From: Plantago elongata
Taxonomy: Eukaryota; Streptophyta; Magnoliopsida; Lamiales; Plantaginaceae
Direction: 5' to 3'
Assembly (NCBI GenBank): GCA_036897095.1
Contig: JAYMSP010000494.1
Location: 1 to 49,480 of the forward strand
Length of the DNA: 49,480 nucleotides
Shown: positions 25,329 to 36,904 of the stretch, one piece after another
Position numbering within the stretch: position 1 is the stretch's first letter
Layout of the letters: each line of letters begins with the position of its first letter
Translations under genes and position numbers: made by a program
Notes under the pieces: generated by a model
Told to the model about the DNA's origin: nothing
The model's database searches: none
What the model saw: the letters and a program-made list of their open reading frames with translations, nothing else

Positions 25329-26899
25329 ATGGAGTCTCCTACAATTACAATTCTTTTGTTCATCATTGCAGCAAACCATGTTTTCTTGAGGGCTTCATCA
25401 GATCATAACATGTCTGCTTTTCTTGACTGCCTTACCAATCAGTTTCAAGCCTCAATCCTGGAATCCCAGGTGATTCACATTCCAAACAATGAATCCTTTT
25501 ATTCTGACATTTGAATCTACCGCTTGGAATCTACGAGTGACATTGCGGAAACCTGACGCAATCATAATGCCCAAGCACGAATCTCAGCTTCAAGGCACAG
25601 TCCGTTGCTCAAAGGAGCACAATGTTCACATCCGAGTAAGAAGCGGTGGACATGACTACAATGGGCTTTCATACATCTCCGATTGCCCGTTTGTCATCAT
25701 AGACATGAGAAACCTTCGATCAATATCGATAAACACCAAAGAAAATACTGTTTCGAACAGGTGCAACGCTCAGGCAGCTATATTACACGATTGCCAAAAG
25801 AAGCAAGACTCTTGCTTTCACAGGAGGTGTTTGCCCGACTGTGGGCGTTGGAGGGTACGTCAGTGGAGGGGGATATGGCATGATGTCTCGTAAGCATGGA
25901 ATCGCAGTCGATCATATCATTGATGCAAGAGTAATTGACACAATCGGGAAAATCCTCAACCACAAGTCCATGGGAGAGGATCTCTTTTGGGCTATCAGAG
26001 GAGGGGGAGGTCCTAGTTTCGGAATTGTACTCGCGTATAAGGTGAGGCTAGTTCGTGTCCCTGAAACAGTGACCGTTTTCAATGTTTCAAGAACGTTGGA
26101 GCAAAACGCCACACAACTAGTACACAAGTGGCAACATATTTCTCATCAATTGGATGAAAATCTCTTGATCAGGCCTTTCTTGTATAAAGTGAAGAGCACC
26201 ATACAAGCCTCTTTCACATCTTTGTTCCTTGGCAGAGTCGACGATCTCTTGCCTATATTGCAGGAGACGTTTCCAGAACTCGGTTTGCTGAAACAGGATT
26301 GCATAGAAATGAGCTGGATAGAGTCTGTTCTGTATTTCACAGGTCTCAAGCGGGACGCAGTTCACGTTCTGCTGAATCGAACATTTAGAAGTAGGCTACG
26401 TTACAAAGGCAAGTCAGACTATGTGAGGCGACCAATTCCAGAAGATGGCCTAGAAAACATATGGAAATTTCTGAATGAAACAGACGGAATGAAGGCAGGG
26501 TTACAGTTGAGCCCGTATGAAGGAATGATGAGCAGGGTTTCAGAATCTGAAACTCCTTTCCCTCACAGGGCAGGTAACATATACATGATCCACTACCTTG
26601 TTTACCGTTACAAGAAGGAAGAATCAGAATGGCACATAAAGTGGATAAATAGACTTTACGATTACATGACCCCATATGTTACGGATTCACCAAGAACGGC
26701 TTATTTCAATTATAGAGATGTTGACATCGGGACGAACAACAAGCATGGGAATGCAAGCTACACAGAAGCAAGCATATGGGGTTTGAAGTACTTCAAGAAC
26801 AACTTTGAGAGGCTAGTACGTGTCAAGACGAAGTTTGATCCGTCCAACTTTTTCAGAAACGAGCAAAGCATTATTCCATCTCTGCAGTTGTTGTCGTAG
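25329..26899 (+). pseudogene. Berberine-bridge-enzyme-like FAD oxidase, broken by two frameshifts
   Basis: BBE-like enzymes are secreted flavoprotein oxidases of carbohydrates, monolignols or alkaloids, with FAD bound through a His and a Cys. Frame 1 (25329-25510) gives a signal-peptide-like start (MESPTITILLFIIAANHVFL) and SAFLDCLTNQF. Frame 2 (~25505-25752) holds RVRSGGHDYNGLSY with the FAD-linking His. Frame 3 (25751-26899) holds TGGVCPTVGVGGYVSGGGYG with the Cys, GEDLFWAIRGGGGPSFG, and the BBE C-terminal segment ending DPSNFFRNEQSI. The second break loses the Ala-Trp-Val usually found after ENT, consistent with a 5-base deletion. The gene is intronless, as is common in the family. Everything else is well kept, so this is a young pseudogene, or two sequencing errors in a live gene. 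The substrate is unknown. Confidence 0.88.
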
Positions 26900-27413
26900 T
26901 ACAAGGAGTAGCCGTCTCTGCAGTGGTTGTCTTTCTAGTTTCTACTCTATGGGACATCAATTAGTACTGTGATTTAAACTTCACAACCTCACAAGTACTG
27001 ATAGTTGTCCTTCCATCAGTTTAAGAAAACTTCGTTCTCACCACTCACACTATGTTTTAGTGGTAGTAGTTTATCTCCATTGAGGTCTATTCAAAATAAG
27101 CCGTTACGTTAATTTATACTGCTAGCTTTATACTTCATATGACATTACATATCTAACCGAATATGTTGCAAATGGCATCTGTATACGAATATGTACAAAA
27201 AGTAGAAGGCCCTGCATATTCATAACAAAAAGTGGGAAGGCCCTGCATATTCATATACAAAAAGTGGATGGAGCTGCGCAACATCAATAACGTTTCTCTG
27301 CCTAGAATAGCTCCTACACACTATATAGTACAACTGACAAGAGAAAGTGCTCTATCAATGAAATAGAGCGTTAACCATATGTTTGCATTTCTTCCGGATA
27401 ATCCAGGGCGTGA
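26900..27413. other. Convergent 3' region between BBE-like pseudogene and aspartic protease
   Basis: No gene. It should contain both 3' ends, since the flanking genes point at each other. At 27195-27267 there is a tandem repeat of acaaaaagt.gaaggccctgcatattcata, two full copies and one partial. Confidence 0.6.
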
Positions 27414-30400
27414 TCAGAATAGAGAATGGGTTTTAAATCTTGGTGGCTTGGCACAATCAGACCGAATCCAACCAATCCTCTTGTTCACATTATCATATAC
27501 AAAGAGCGAACCACGCAATGAAACATCTGTTAGCCACATAACAATGCACCATCAGTTCATACAACACAAAAATGATAGGAAGAGGTCGAAGACTAGAAGA
27601 GTAACTGCAGAAAGTACATAGTATTCCGGTATGTGCTCTTTATAGTTTTTTTCTTTTTTTTTCTTTTTTACATATCACAAGCTGAAGCTGTTGTAAACAT
27701 CCCCACAGCCAAATTTATGCACATGGATATTGCACTATCATCTCCGTGAAATGTGTGCAAAATAACACATGGGATATAACATTTTCTTTTGTACAGTAAA
27801 GTACAAAATATTGAGTAGTGCAGGTCTTAATTTTTTTAACAGCCATTCATACCTCCAAGAATAAAACTGGATTCATCATTTACTCGTGTCCCATTAAGAA
27901 TGCCCAAGCACACATTACCCTTCGTCTGAAATGGAACAAGTATTATTAACGTTGATCTAGCAGTCAAGTTTAGTCTTAGCAGCGAAATTTGCTGAAAAGT
28001 ACTTACGTTAATCACTAAGTAGCCTTCAGGAGGGATTTGGAGCTGCGTAGACAGAATCCACCACTTGCTTCCAAGTTGGAAGTTCAAAGGTTTGAACCAC
28101 TGCTTAACATCTGCCACTGATCTGAAAAAGAAAGTACCATCCAAAGGGATCCCAGTCAGAATTGATTTACTTAAAAAATACTTAACATAGTTCATCTAGA
28201 TACCAATTTATCAAGAGTAATACATAAAGTGAGATGATATACGTAAATGATCCACATAAAGAAACAAAGGACAGAGCAAAAGATGTTTATAAATGTAAAC
28301 AGCAACAGATTAACGAAATTTTACAGAGGGCCTATAAACTGCAAATTATAAATTAAAGAATTTCCCGAGAAGAAAACTGACATCCTATGCGTGCTATGAG
28401 ATGTTCAAGTACGAAATATAGCAGTTCTACATTAGTCAAATGTTGTTAACATACCTTATCGGAGATTTGGCTCGCCAGCAAATAGGTAATGAAGTATCAG
28501 AGAAATCACGGGCAAGGTTTTCGCTGGAAACATCATTAAGCTGCAATCATAAAACAATAAAGTAAACATATGAGATTTCATAACTATCTCAAAGCTGACA
28601 ATACTTACTCTTGAGAGAAGATCACTGTATGCTTCTTCTGTAAAGTATGAATAGGAGCTGCCAGTATCAATAACTAAACGTCCATTCCTATTTCCAACAT
28701 TGCCTAGTCTCATTTGTCGGCTTCCATAACTCATCTTCATCAGCTCTGTCTGATATGAATTTCTGACAAAAAGTACATGAGAATCACAACAACAAAGGGA
28801 TTTATTTAGAAGAATATTGTCAAATACACAAGTGAACTAATAAACCAGTCAATCAACAACGATAACAACAATTACTATGATACTCTGAAGAACCATGCTT
28901 AAAAAAGCAGTATACACCTGGTCAGTTTGAAGGTTCTAGATATTATATCTGGACTGGTACCCAAATGTTAATACCTTTCTGGTATTGATTGAAGTGGTTG
29001 ATGCTGAACTATTATTTGGGCTAATAAGAGAGATTGATTGAATTTAATCTGGTTTATAGTTAGGTCGGTATGAAGTACAACAGAAGATGCATATCATACA
29101 GACCACGTGAAAGGTCAGGTCGGTATTGTAAAAGCTAGGCATGAATTTTAAGTGAGAATATAGATGATGATTCATAACCAACTAAAGGCACAGTTATAAA
29201 TTTGCGGTAAACTTATTATAGATTTCCAATGATGAAAAACAGATTCAATTCTGAAATGGGAATGGCCATGATGAACATATGTCCATGATATAAACTAATG
29301 AGAATGAAATGAACAGCACTAGAAAATACCATACATAGAGTTGCTACGAATCATGGGAACCCACGACATCTGACGGTATGGAACAAAGTCATCACCTAAG
29401 AACAAATAACCACCATCCATAGCTTCAGTCGCAAGGCAATGTCCTAAGACATTTTTTATGATTCCTAGACCTGCCAACTGAGAAGGCAGACTGATTTTGG
29501 CCCTACTGAGTCCGAGTATTCCATCTGTCATCGCCAATGTGGTTAGAAGTGAACCTTGCTGGTCATATGCGCAACTGACAAAATTAACCATGTTCTGATC
29601 AGTAATTATGTTAACTTTTAGGAATTTTCACCTAATCTCATGATACATGTCCTATTTAATAAACAAATAATTTTTTTAAACATGATCTCAAATCCCCAGG
29701 CTACACTTGTATGGGTGCTTATAATATTCTGAGGGATCTATAATTATGTCTTCTACGAATCAGTAAAGATGGTGCATGACATTATAGGATGGCAGGCATG
29801 GTTTGCATGCACCTTCTATTATTAAAAATTCTAATCAAGCCAGGTCAAATCATATTACCCGAAAACGACTTTTGAATTGACTGATGATCCATTAGCAATA
29901 TTTAGAAAAAGCTCATCCCTTGCAAGCACTCCCATGGAAGAACTCTGATCTGCATATTCTATCTCGTAATCACACTGGCTGCAAGGTTCACATTTAATTT
30001 CATGACTTCTTTGAAATTCAAGACATAAGGAATCCCTGGGTGGTATAATATTGGCTTTAAGCGGCTTGTAAAACGGGTGTGGTCCCTGCAAAACACCTTC
30101 ATGTTAGGCTCTAACAACTAATATGCATAAACTGAAATAGAAATAAAACAGATTATGGTGGAAGAGACGAATTTCTCTCTTACAAAATTAAGAAACAGAA
30201 AAAATACACTTCCTGAGAAATAAATTATACTAGAGGGTACTGCTAGTCTTGAAGACCAATTTTATCTTAGAATTCGGAACAAAGGAAATGTGAGTTGCTA
30301 CGGATAATTTGAATATAAGTCGGGCAACGTCATGCACATATAGAATATATTGATAATAAGCAATTGACCTAAATTAAAATACGGATATCATATATATACA

Positions 30401-31955
30401 TTAAAGGAAAAAAAACACCCATTTTCTGTAATCATATTCTACACTGATAGTGGTGCAGAACCATTTAAAAACGATTAAGCAGCAAGACAAATTAATGCGG
30501 TGTTTATGAAACAAAAGATATCACCTTGGCACAGCTAACGCATGGGGCATCACACTGTAACCATGTCAAGTCACTCCCAGTATCAACATCGAGGAAATAA
30601 GGTCTTGGAGGATTCCCAAAGTGCAAGTATGTGTAGTACAGCCTTCGTCAATAGTAAATTAAGGTCAGGCAATAACACTTACAATCACCAACATTTAAAA
30701 ACAAAACTTTCGGAATTGCATAAAAACGACCCCTAGTTTCTTTGCACACATCTTTGTATGGAAAGTAACATGTAGACAGAAATTTATGTAAATCCATTTC
30801 TAAAGGGAACTAGAAGTGACAAAAGTTTCTCTTGGAACCTTTTCTAATATAAGAAAGTAAGTTTCTATAAGAGAGTCATCTCTAAGTATATAACAATGAC
30901 ATCCACCAAGAATCATAACCCAACAACAAAGTCAACCAAAAGCTTAAAAAAGCAAACACATTGTTCGCAGAATCAGAAATCCAGAACTTACACATCAAGT
31001 AATTTATTGCTAACAAAAGGTTCGAACAGAAACTCATGTAATTCCATATCCAACGGAAACAAGAAATGACAAAAATTTCCATCTGAACCTTTTCATGCAC
31101 AAGAAAGTTTCTATTTCTATAAGAGAGTCAATTAACTACATAACAATGACATCCACCAAGAATCCCAACCCAACAAGAAATCAAATGCATCATTTGCAAC
31201 GAAAGCCATAACAAAGAAGAAATGACAAGTTGGAACCGTTTCCTTTCTTGTACAAGAGTCAATTAAGTACATAACAATGACATCCACCAAGAATTAATTC
31301 AAGAAACTTAAAATCAAACACATAATTCACAACGAAAACCATAACATTTCCAAGAACAACATACATACCCACCATCAGGAAGAACCACACCCTTAACAGG
31401 CACAACACTGTTATCATCAACTTTCAAACCAGCCGAAACTCCTCTCCTCCTCCGTCGTTTAATCGAATCCAACCCGACAAACTTCCCCAACTTAACCTCA
31501 CCCCCTTCCACCAAATCTCCAAACCCCTTCCTATAGACAGGAAACACAAAAGTACTCTCAGACTTATTCCTCTCACGCCTATTCCTATCACCCTCATCCT
31601 CATTCCCATTCCCATTACTCCCAATCGGATCACGCAACACGAAGCTAGTTCTCGGATAAACAGAAACCCAAACAAACAGAGCAATCAGAGACACGAACAC
31701 AACAGGCAGAACTCCTCTCCGTACGCCACGCATTACAGCTCGGTTAATCGGTAAGTGTTGAGGTCGGGATTGGGGATTTTGGGCGGAATTGGGGAGTTGA
31801 GCAAGTGGTGGTGGGTGATCAGGGTCGTCGGAGATGGTGTAGGCAGTGATGGTTTTGCCGAGAGAAGGATTGTCAGGAGGAGGGAGTGTGATGATGACTA
31901 CACCAGTGAGGTTGCGAGGTGGGTCGTTGTTGGTTGATGTCTCTGTTTCCGCCAT
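27414..31955 (-). CDS. APCB1: APCB1-type membrane-anchored aspartic protease
   Basis: Pepsin-like (A1) protease. In Arabidopsis APCB1 cleaves the co-chaperone BAG6 to start autophagy and fungal resistance (family knowledge). Nine exons in coding order: 31369-31955, 30525-30642, 29859-30085, 29335-29574, 28609-28762, 28455-28540, 28007-28121, 27853-27925, 27414-27526. All GT-AG and phase-consistent; 570 residues, stop TGA at 27414-27416. The N-terminus is long and Pro-rich, then comes a membrane span (GVLPVVFVSLIALFVWVSVY, ~83-102). The lobes carry both catalytic motifs: DVDTGSDLTWLQCDAPC (~219-235) and RLVIDTGSSYSYF (~420-432). It ends with ILGDVSLRGSLFVYDNV and RIGWIRSDC. The start gives a typical type II layout. 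SCD1 lies in the same strand and order in Arabidopsis, which supports orthology. Confidence 0.93.
30760..31296. repeat. Three degenerate direct repeats in intron 1 of the aspartic protease
   Basis: The core cataacaatgacatccaccaagaat (here with small changes) ends copies near 30915, 31165 and 31293. The first two copies also share the preceding block: a gtaa.tcca start, a ctaaagggaac/ccaacggaaac middle, and aagtttct...ataagagagtca. Copy 1 is about 30785-30915, copy 2 about 31035-31165, and copy 3 is shorter. This looks like local tandem duplication rather than a transposon. Confidence 0.65.
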
Positions 31956-32600
31956 TGGAAGTGGAATTGAGTTGAGAGAGTGAGTTAATACGAAGAAAAG
32001 TCAGTTGCAGAATTGTTCTCAATTGAAGTTCTAATCGAAACGATTCGTCAGTCACCTGCGAAATGTAATTCAGGTGAGTGACAACTGAGGAAGAAGATCA
32101 AAGTGGTGGACTGGTTCTTATAGTCTACCGTCAATGCATGTAAGCAACGGAGACTTTGTGAATATTTTATGGGAATTAATTCTACATACGCTTTCTTTGC
32201 TAATTTGATTAATCGGAATATCCAATCGGATTGATCTAATCTAAAGACACGATACAAGTGAAAATTCTTGCCAGCAAAAGATCTATCAAATAAAAATCGA
32301 ATAAAAAGTATAATAAAATAAAATATTTTCCTAATATATTCAGTTTGAACCGGTCAAAATCAATACCAACCGGTTAATAATTTTTATGTGGACACATTAC
32401 ATCTACACTTCCTGTTAGATTTAAAAGTTGCAGATGACTACTAGCCAGATCAAAAATTATATATAAGTCTTACTCCATAAAAATAAATTACATTCAGGTC
32501 CACGAATTTGAATTTCAGCGAACTTAAGCCCCGAAAAGTCATTTCTGCCCCTGTTTGAATTTCAGATTTTGCATTTGGCCAAACAGACTTAAGTCAATCT
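31956..32600. other. Intergenic, upstream of the aspartic protease
   Basis: Promoter and leader region of the minus-strand protease gene. No gene and no distinct repeat was seen. The part beyond ~32280 is strongly AT-rich. Confidence 0.5.
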
Positions 32601-32760
32601 TCAGCATTTATCTATATTCCAACGGATTCATCGATCCAAAAATAAGAAGAGACCAAAAGCAGAAGAAATTGAAGGAGAAGATCGGCCATTAGAAACTGAA
32701 TCTGAAAATTTATGAAGAGGATAAAAGATTTAACGATTTCGAAAAGTTTTGTCAACATTG
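32600..32760 (-). pseudogene. Internally deleted copy of the neighbouring membrane-protein gene
   Basis: It keeps the 3' coding end (atctatattccaacggattc, 32611-32630) and the upstream block (cattagaaactgaatctgaa at ~32689) found around the fuller copy at 32826-33370, but nearly all the coding sequence between them is absent. It therefore looks like a tandem duplicate that lost its middle. It has no coding capacity. Confidence 0.6.
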
Positions 32761-32825
32761 ATGAACAGAACACAGTTGAAGTTGAACACGATCAATTCAA
32801 CTAATCTTCAATCTCCACCATTTAT

Positions 32826-33236
32826 CTATATTCCAACGGATTCATCGATCCAAAAATAAGAAAAACTACCATTTTGCAATTGGGTTTTCAACCGGAGAAA
32901 CGAACCTTTCACACAAAAATCATCATCAAGCGCCGTCGTCAAGTTGTCGTCATCATCTGATTCGTCGACCTCCTTTTCTGAAGAAGCGAGCGAGATGTCA
33001 TCATTGTCGTCGTCGTCGTCAGCGAAATCGAAAACTATCTGATCGAATTGGGGATTTATGCTACGGAAATGGAGGAAAATTAGCTTGATTAGTCTCTTGA
33101 ATAGGCTGTAATGAGTTGCGAAAATGGCGAAAAACAGAGCACCCCATTTCCAGAAGGTGTACACTTGGGGCACTTTGCTGACAACGGAAAATGGTTGGAA
33201 ACGGGAAGCTAGAGATGGGTTTTGCAGGACTTTCAA
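32826..33236 (-). pseudogene. Single-span membrane protein with acidic tail, start codon lost
   Basis: The reading frame runs to TAG at 32826 and encodes KVPQVYTFWKWGALFFAIFA, a hydrophobic span, then RLIKLIFLHFR and a very acidic segment (FDFADDDDDNDDI, EVDESDDDDN), ending WIDESVGI. The pattern resembles a small plant-only family with a KVP-x-Y-x-FWKWGAL span and an acidic C-terminus; I cannot name it. The expected initiator codon before KVLQNPS reads TTG, and a stop lies a few codons upstream without an ATG. Either the gene is dead or an upstream exon is spliced in (an AG lies just before). Duplicated blocks flank it on both sides. Confidence 0.6.
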
Positions 33237-33410
33237 ACAGGCTGTTGACCATTAGAAACTGAATCTGAAAATTTATGAAGAGCAGAAGAAATCGAAGGAG
33301 AAGAACCGCCATTAGAAACTGAATCTGGAAATTTATGAAGAGGATAGAAGATTTAACGATTTCGTCGTCCACATCTAAAGAACAGTGAAGAACGAAAGAG
33401 ACAATTGGGT

Positions 33411-34190
33411 CTCAATCGAACTTGATACGGGAAGAAGACGGAGTGCTAAGGTTGTGTTTGGTTTGCCCCTAAAGTGAACAGTGAATTAAGTTGGTCAATA
33501 TTTTTACGAATTTATGGACCTGGATGTAATTGTTGATCTCGGAGGATCCATATGCAACATAGGCATCCTTCAAGGTTCCTATGTAATTTTTCCTTTTTAT
33601 ATAAATACTTAAAATAAATAACACCCTTTCATAATATCCAGATCAATCAACCATTTTCTCTCTCTACAAAAATCTAATAGTCCTCTCTCTAGGAATTCGA
33701 TGGAGGAATTCGAATCTGACAAAATCATGAGGTCAGAGATGAGGTAGTGCGAGATCCGACGATCGAGAGGTTAGAGTTCGGTCGATTAATTGATCGCAGA
33801 GCTTCTCGTGCAACCTGGAGCAAGGATGAGCTTGAGAAGAGAAAGTTGGAGAAGAGAAAATCGTATTGGATCCGCCACAAGCGTAGAACGAACTCTCGGT
33901 CCTGTTCCGATATAAGATTTGGCTATAAGTGAGTTTTCATTCGTTCCTTTGTTTGTTTGTTGTGAAGAGGATGATAAATTTAATCCGTATGTGGAGTGAG
34001 TGGAAATGAAGAGGATCGATTCTGACTTTTGAGTTCAAATAAGCAATGCCAAGATTGCTTCATGCATTTAGTTCTTATACTGATTTTCGTGAAGTGTGAT
34101 TAGAAATGGAAAAATGAAGTAGAGAGGTAAGACTTGAGAAATAACCAGTGAGATAAGAAAAATGATGTTAATTTGTCTTCTTCCACAATA
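33411..34190. other. Intergenic; weak ORF 33747-33932 not accepted
   Basis: A plus-strand ORF here is rich in Arg, Lys and Glu (ATWSKDELEKRKLEKRKSYW) and may be preceded by an ATG at ~33700 whose frame ends quickly. The charge pattern is protein-like, but no family was recognised and there is no splice support. It may be a fragment of an old gene. Confidence 0.3.
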
Positions 34191-34194
34191 GTTC

Positions 34195-35265
34195 CATGAT
34201 TTAAAATCCGGGCCGGACAGTTAAACCGGTCACCCCTAAAAAAGGTCAGATCAGGATCGGACCGGTTAGGTCATTTTGAACCGTTTGAGCTAGTATTACA
34301 TTATAATAATAATTATATTCATTTCTTACTATAATTACTCAAATTGAACATAAAATATGCAACATAATAACTAAATATAAGTATAGGAAAATCCATATAT
34401 AAATAAAGTGGTACTATATATTCTAATTTTTTCTAAGAACATACATTCGTCCATCTTATTAGTTCATTTCAATTTAGTGTGTACATTTTCAATTATTTTT
34501 AAGTATAATTCGATTCGTATAAATTATGTGTAATTTCGTACGAAGCATTGTAATAATTATTTTAACTATTTTTAAATTATAATTTACTATTTATTTGGGT
34601 GTAAATAATTGTACTAGTATTATTTATTTAAACAAAACTAAACTAGATTAAAGGTAGTGGTAGAAGATGGGCATACGAGAGAAGTAGAGTGGTGGTAGTG
34701 GTATTACAATTAAAGGCAATTAAAGAGAGTGAGATAATTAATTATTTTTTTCATTTTAACCCAGAAGATGGGCTGGGCTATAATAGCAGCTCCACTCATT
34801 TTCTCCTTGACTCCTTCATTTCTCTAAAGGCTCCTCATTTCTTCTTGTTCTTCCTGACGCCTCACGCCGCCTCATTTCTTCATCCTGATTCCTTTCTTCT
34901 TCTACTTTCTTTCTTCTTCCTGATTCTTTCATATTCTATATCTGCTCCTTTGATTTGTACACACCAAGAGAGATTGAGTTCGATCATTATCATCAAAAGG
35001 CGTGTGCAAGAAGAAAATAGCAGCTTTCGGCCAAAACGAAGGAAATAGCGATTATAATTTTTATTTTTGTTCATAGCCGCCGAAAGCCGGCGTTTCGCCG
35101 GTTCCCGGTTCTCCGATTTCCACCGGCTTTCCGCCGGCTCGGGTGGCTTTTCGCTAGACGACTTTTTTCCGATTTCGTGCACTACAACCACCCGGTGGGC
35201 ACCGGTTTCCTAGCTTAACCAGTCGGGCCGGCTAGCCCGATCCGACTTTTAAAACATAGGTTCCA
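34195..35265. mobile_element. Possible non-autonomous DNA transposon (~1.07 kb)
   Basis: The left end (tttaaaatccgggccggaca, ~34200) and the inverted right end (ttttaaaagtcggatcgggc, ~35256) share a TTTAAAA-CGG-GGCC pattern and an internal ggttaa/accggt block. Possible target duplications are tagttcca on the left and taggttcca on the right. The right 200 bases are very GC-rich (ccgccggctcgg...) against AT-rich surroundings. No transposase is present. The ends are imperfect, so this is tentative. Confidence 0.4.
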
Positions 35266-35299
35266 GTAAATAGGTGCATTGACATTTTGACAATTTATT

Positions 35300-36360
35300 T
35301 TTGACTTTACGTGTTTCATAATTTTAATATATATCATTATAATTTTATACATAAATGTTAATATTTTCAGCATTTAATGAAATGTTTGTCATATGATTCT
35401 TTACAAATGTTTCATTATAGTTTTCACATCCACTGTTATACATTTAAGTGTCGATATTATTGTTTTTAGTTTGTATGTGTTTGTGATTTGTTAGATAGAT
35501 TTGATAAAAATTATTATAGTTGTAAAATGTACTACTGTGGTTTTAAGTCTGGATGATACCGTTTTTCGCATGTTGAATATATATGTGTTATATTAGTTGT
35601 AATGCATATATTGTATATTTAAGACCTATTGTTTGATATTTAAGCAACAATATTAGACTTTTTAGCTTATAGTGAAAATTTATGATTTGATTATTTACAA
35701 ATCTTTTGTTATAGTTCTAAAATGTTTCATTATATTTATACAAGACATTGCTATAGTTTTAGGAGGCATTATATAATGTTAATCATCATTTTTACTATTT
35801 TCGACTTGCCTTGCATGTTCATTTTTTGTTTTAATCATCAGTGTGATAGTTTTAATGAGAGTGTTATAGTTTTAACCCAAATTTTGAATGTTACATCGAG
35901 TCGATGATAGGTCGCTCAAAGATGTCATTGAAGTGTTATAGCAACAAGCACAAGAAACAGAAGCCAGGAATAGATGTTTATCGTAAAAGTGTTTTCACGA
36001 GAATAGATGTTTAAAACTTGTGAATGACTTAGATGTTTCAAAATTATAATGACATATGTCTCAAGTAGCTTATTTTTAAGCCTGTTTATTGATGTTCTAA
36101 TGGAAATATTTGAAACATATAGACTTGAAACTATAACAAGCTATATTAAAAACTATCATATAACTCCTTAAAACCACCACACCTCTCTTAAAAATTTAAA
36201 ATAACAGGTTAAAATTATGATTGAAATGTATAATATTGATCTATAAAACTCATCACATAATCTCTTTAAAAAATACGTTAAAACTGTCACTAAACCATTT
36301 AATGCTAAAAACTTAAAATTATAATAAAATATATTAAAAGCACAATGAAAAAGGTTTGTC
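35300..36360. repeat. AT-rich scattered motif array with orientation switch
   Basis: In the left part, ttatagtttta-like motifs recur on the plus strand (near 35415, 35515, 35711, 35751, 35846, 35866). In the right part the inverse form appears (gaaactataac near 36127, aaaactatcat near 36150, aaaactgtcac near 36268). Spacers between motifs differ. It has the same build as the array at 45.3-46.6 kb, with a different core. No coding potential. Confidence 0.45.
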
Positions 36361-36738
36361 TCGGCTATTTTTAAGAAACGTGACCAATCAAACCGTTAAA
36401 ACCCAAACACCGTGAAAAACCACAAAAAGTCTTGACTTTTTTACTTTTCTGGAAAATCTTGTCTTTTCTAAGATTTTAGCATAAAAATCATGTATCATAA
36501 TGTAAATATAAAAAATGAGTGCAAATGTATATTTAGTGTGACGATATACATATTTCAATGTATTAAAGAATTTAAATGATATAATCATTTTGTAAATTAT
36601 TAACTTTAAAAAAGTACCCGACCGACATACACCCTCCCGTTCCATCAACTTGCATCAACTAGATAAAAGATACAGTTGTTACCTTGGGTATAAAACCAAC
36701 CAAAAATATGGACCTAACGACTTATTTTTCGAATTCGT

Positions 36739-36866
36739 AAGTAAGCTAGATTCAATTTGAAAATTATGAAGTAATTTTTATTATATAACTTAATCGAACA
36801 TAAGTAAGCTAGATTCAATTATATAATTATGAAGTAATTTTTTATTATATAACTTAATCAAACATT
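36739..36866. repeat. Tandem duplication, 63-bp period
   Basis: Unit 1 (36739-36801) and unit 2 (36802-36866) both run from aagtaagctagattcaatt to tataacttaatc.aacat, with few differences. Two copies only. Confidence 0.85.
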
Positions 36867-36904
36867 TTATATTTATTATTTAAAGTTAATTCATAAGTTG
36901 ATCT

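Noticed and set aside
34689..35048. 119-residue plus-strand ORF rich in Phe, Leu and Ser
   Set aside because: Composition follows a pyrimidine-rich stretch; no motif, and it lies inside a suspected transposon.
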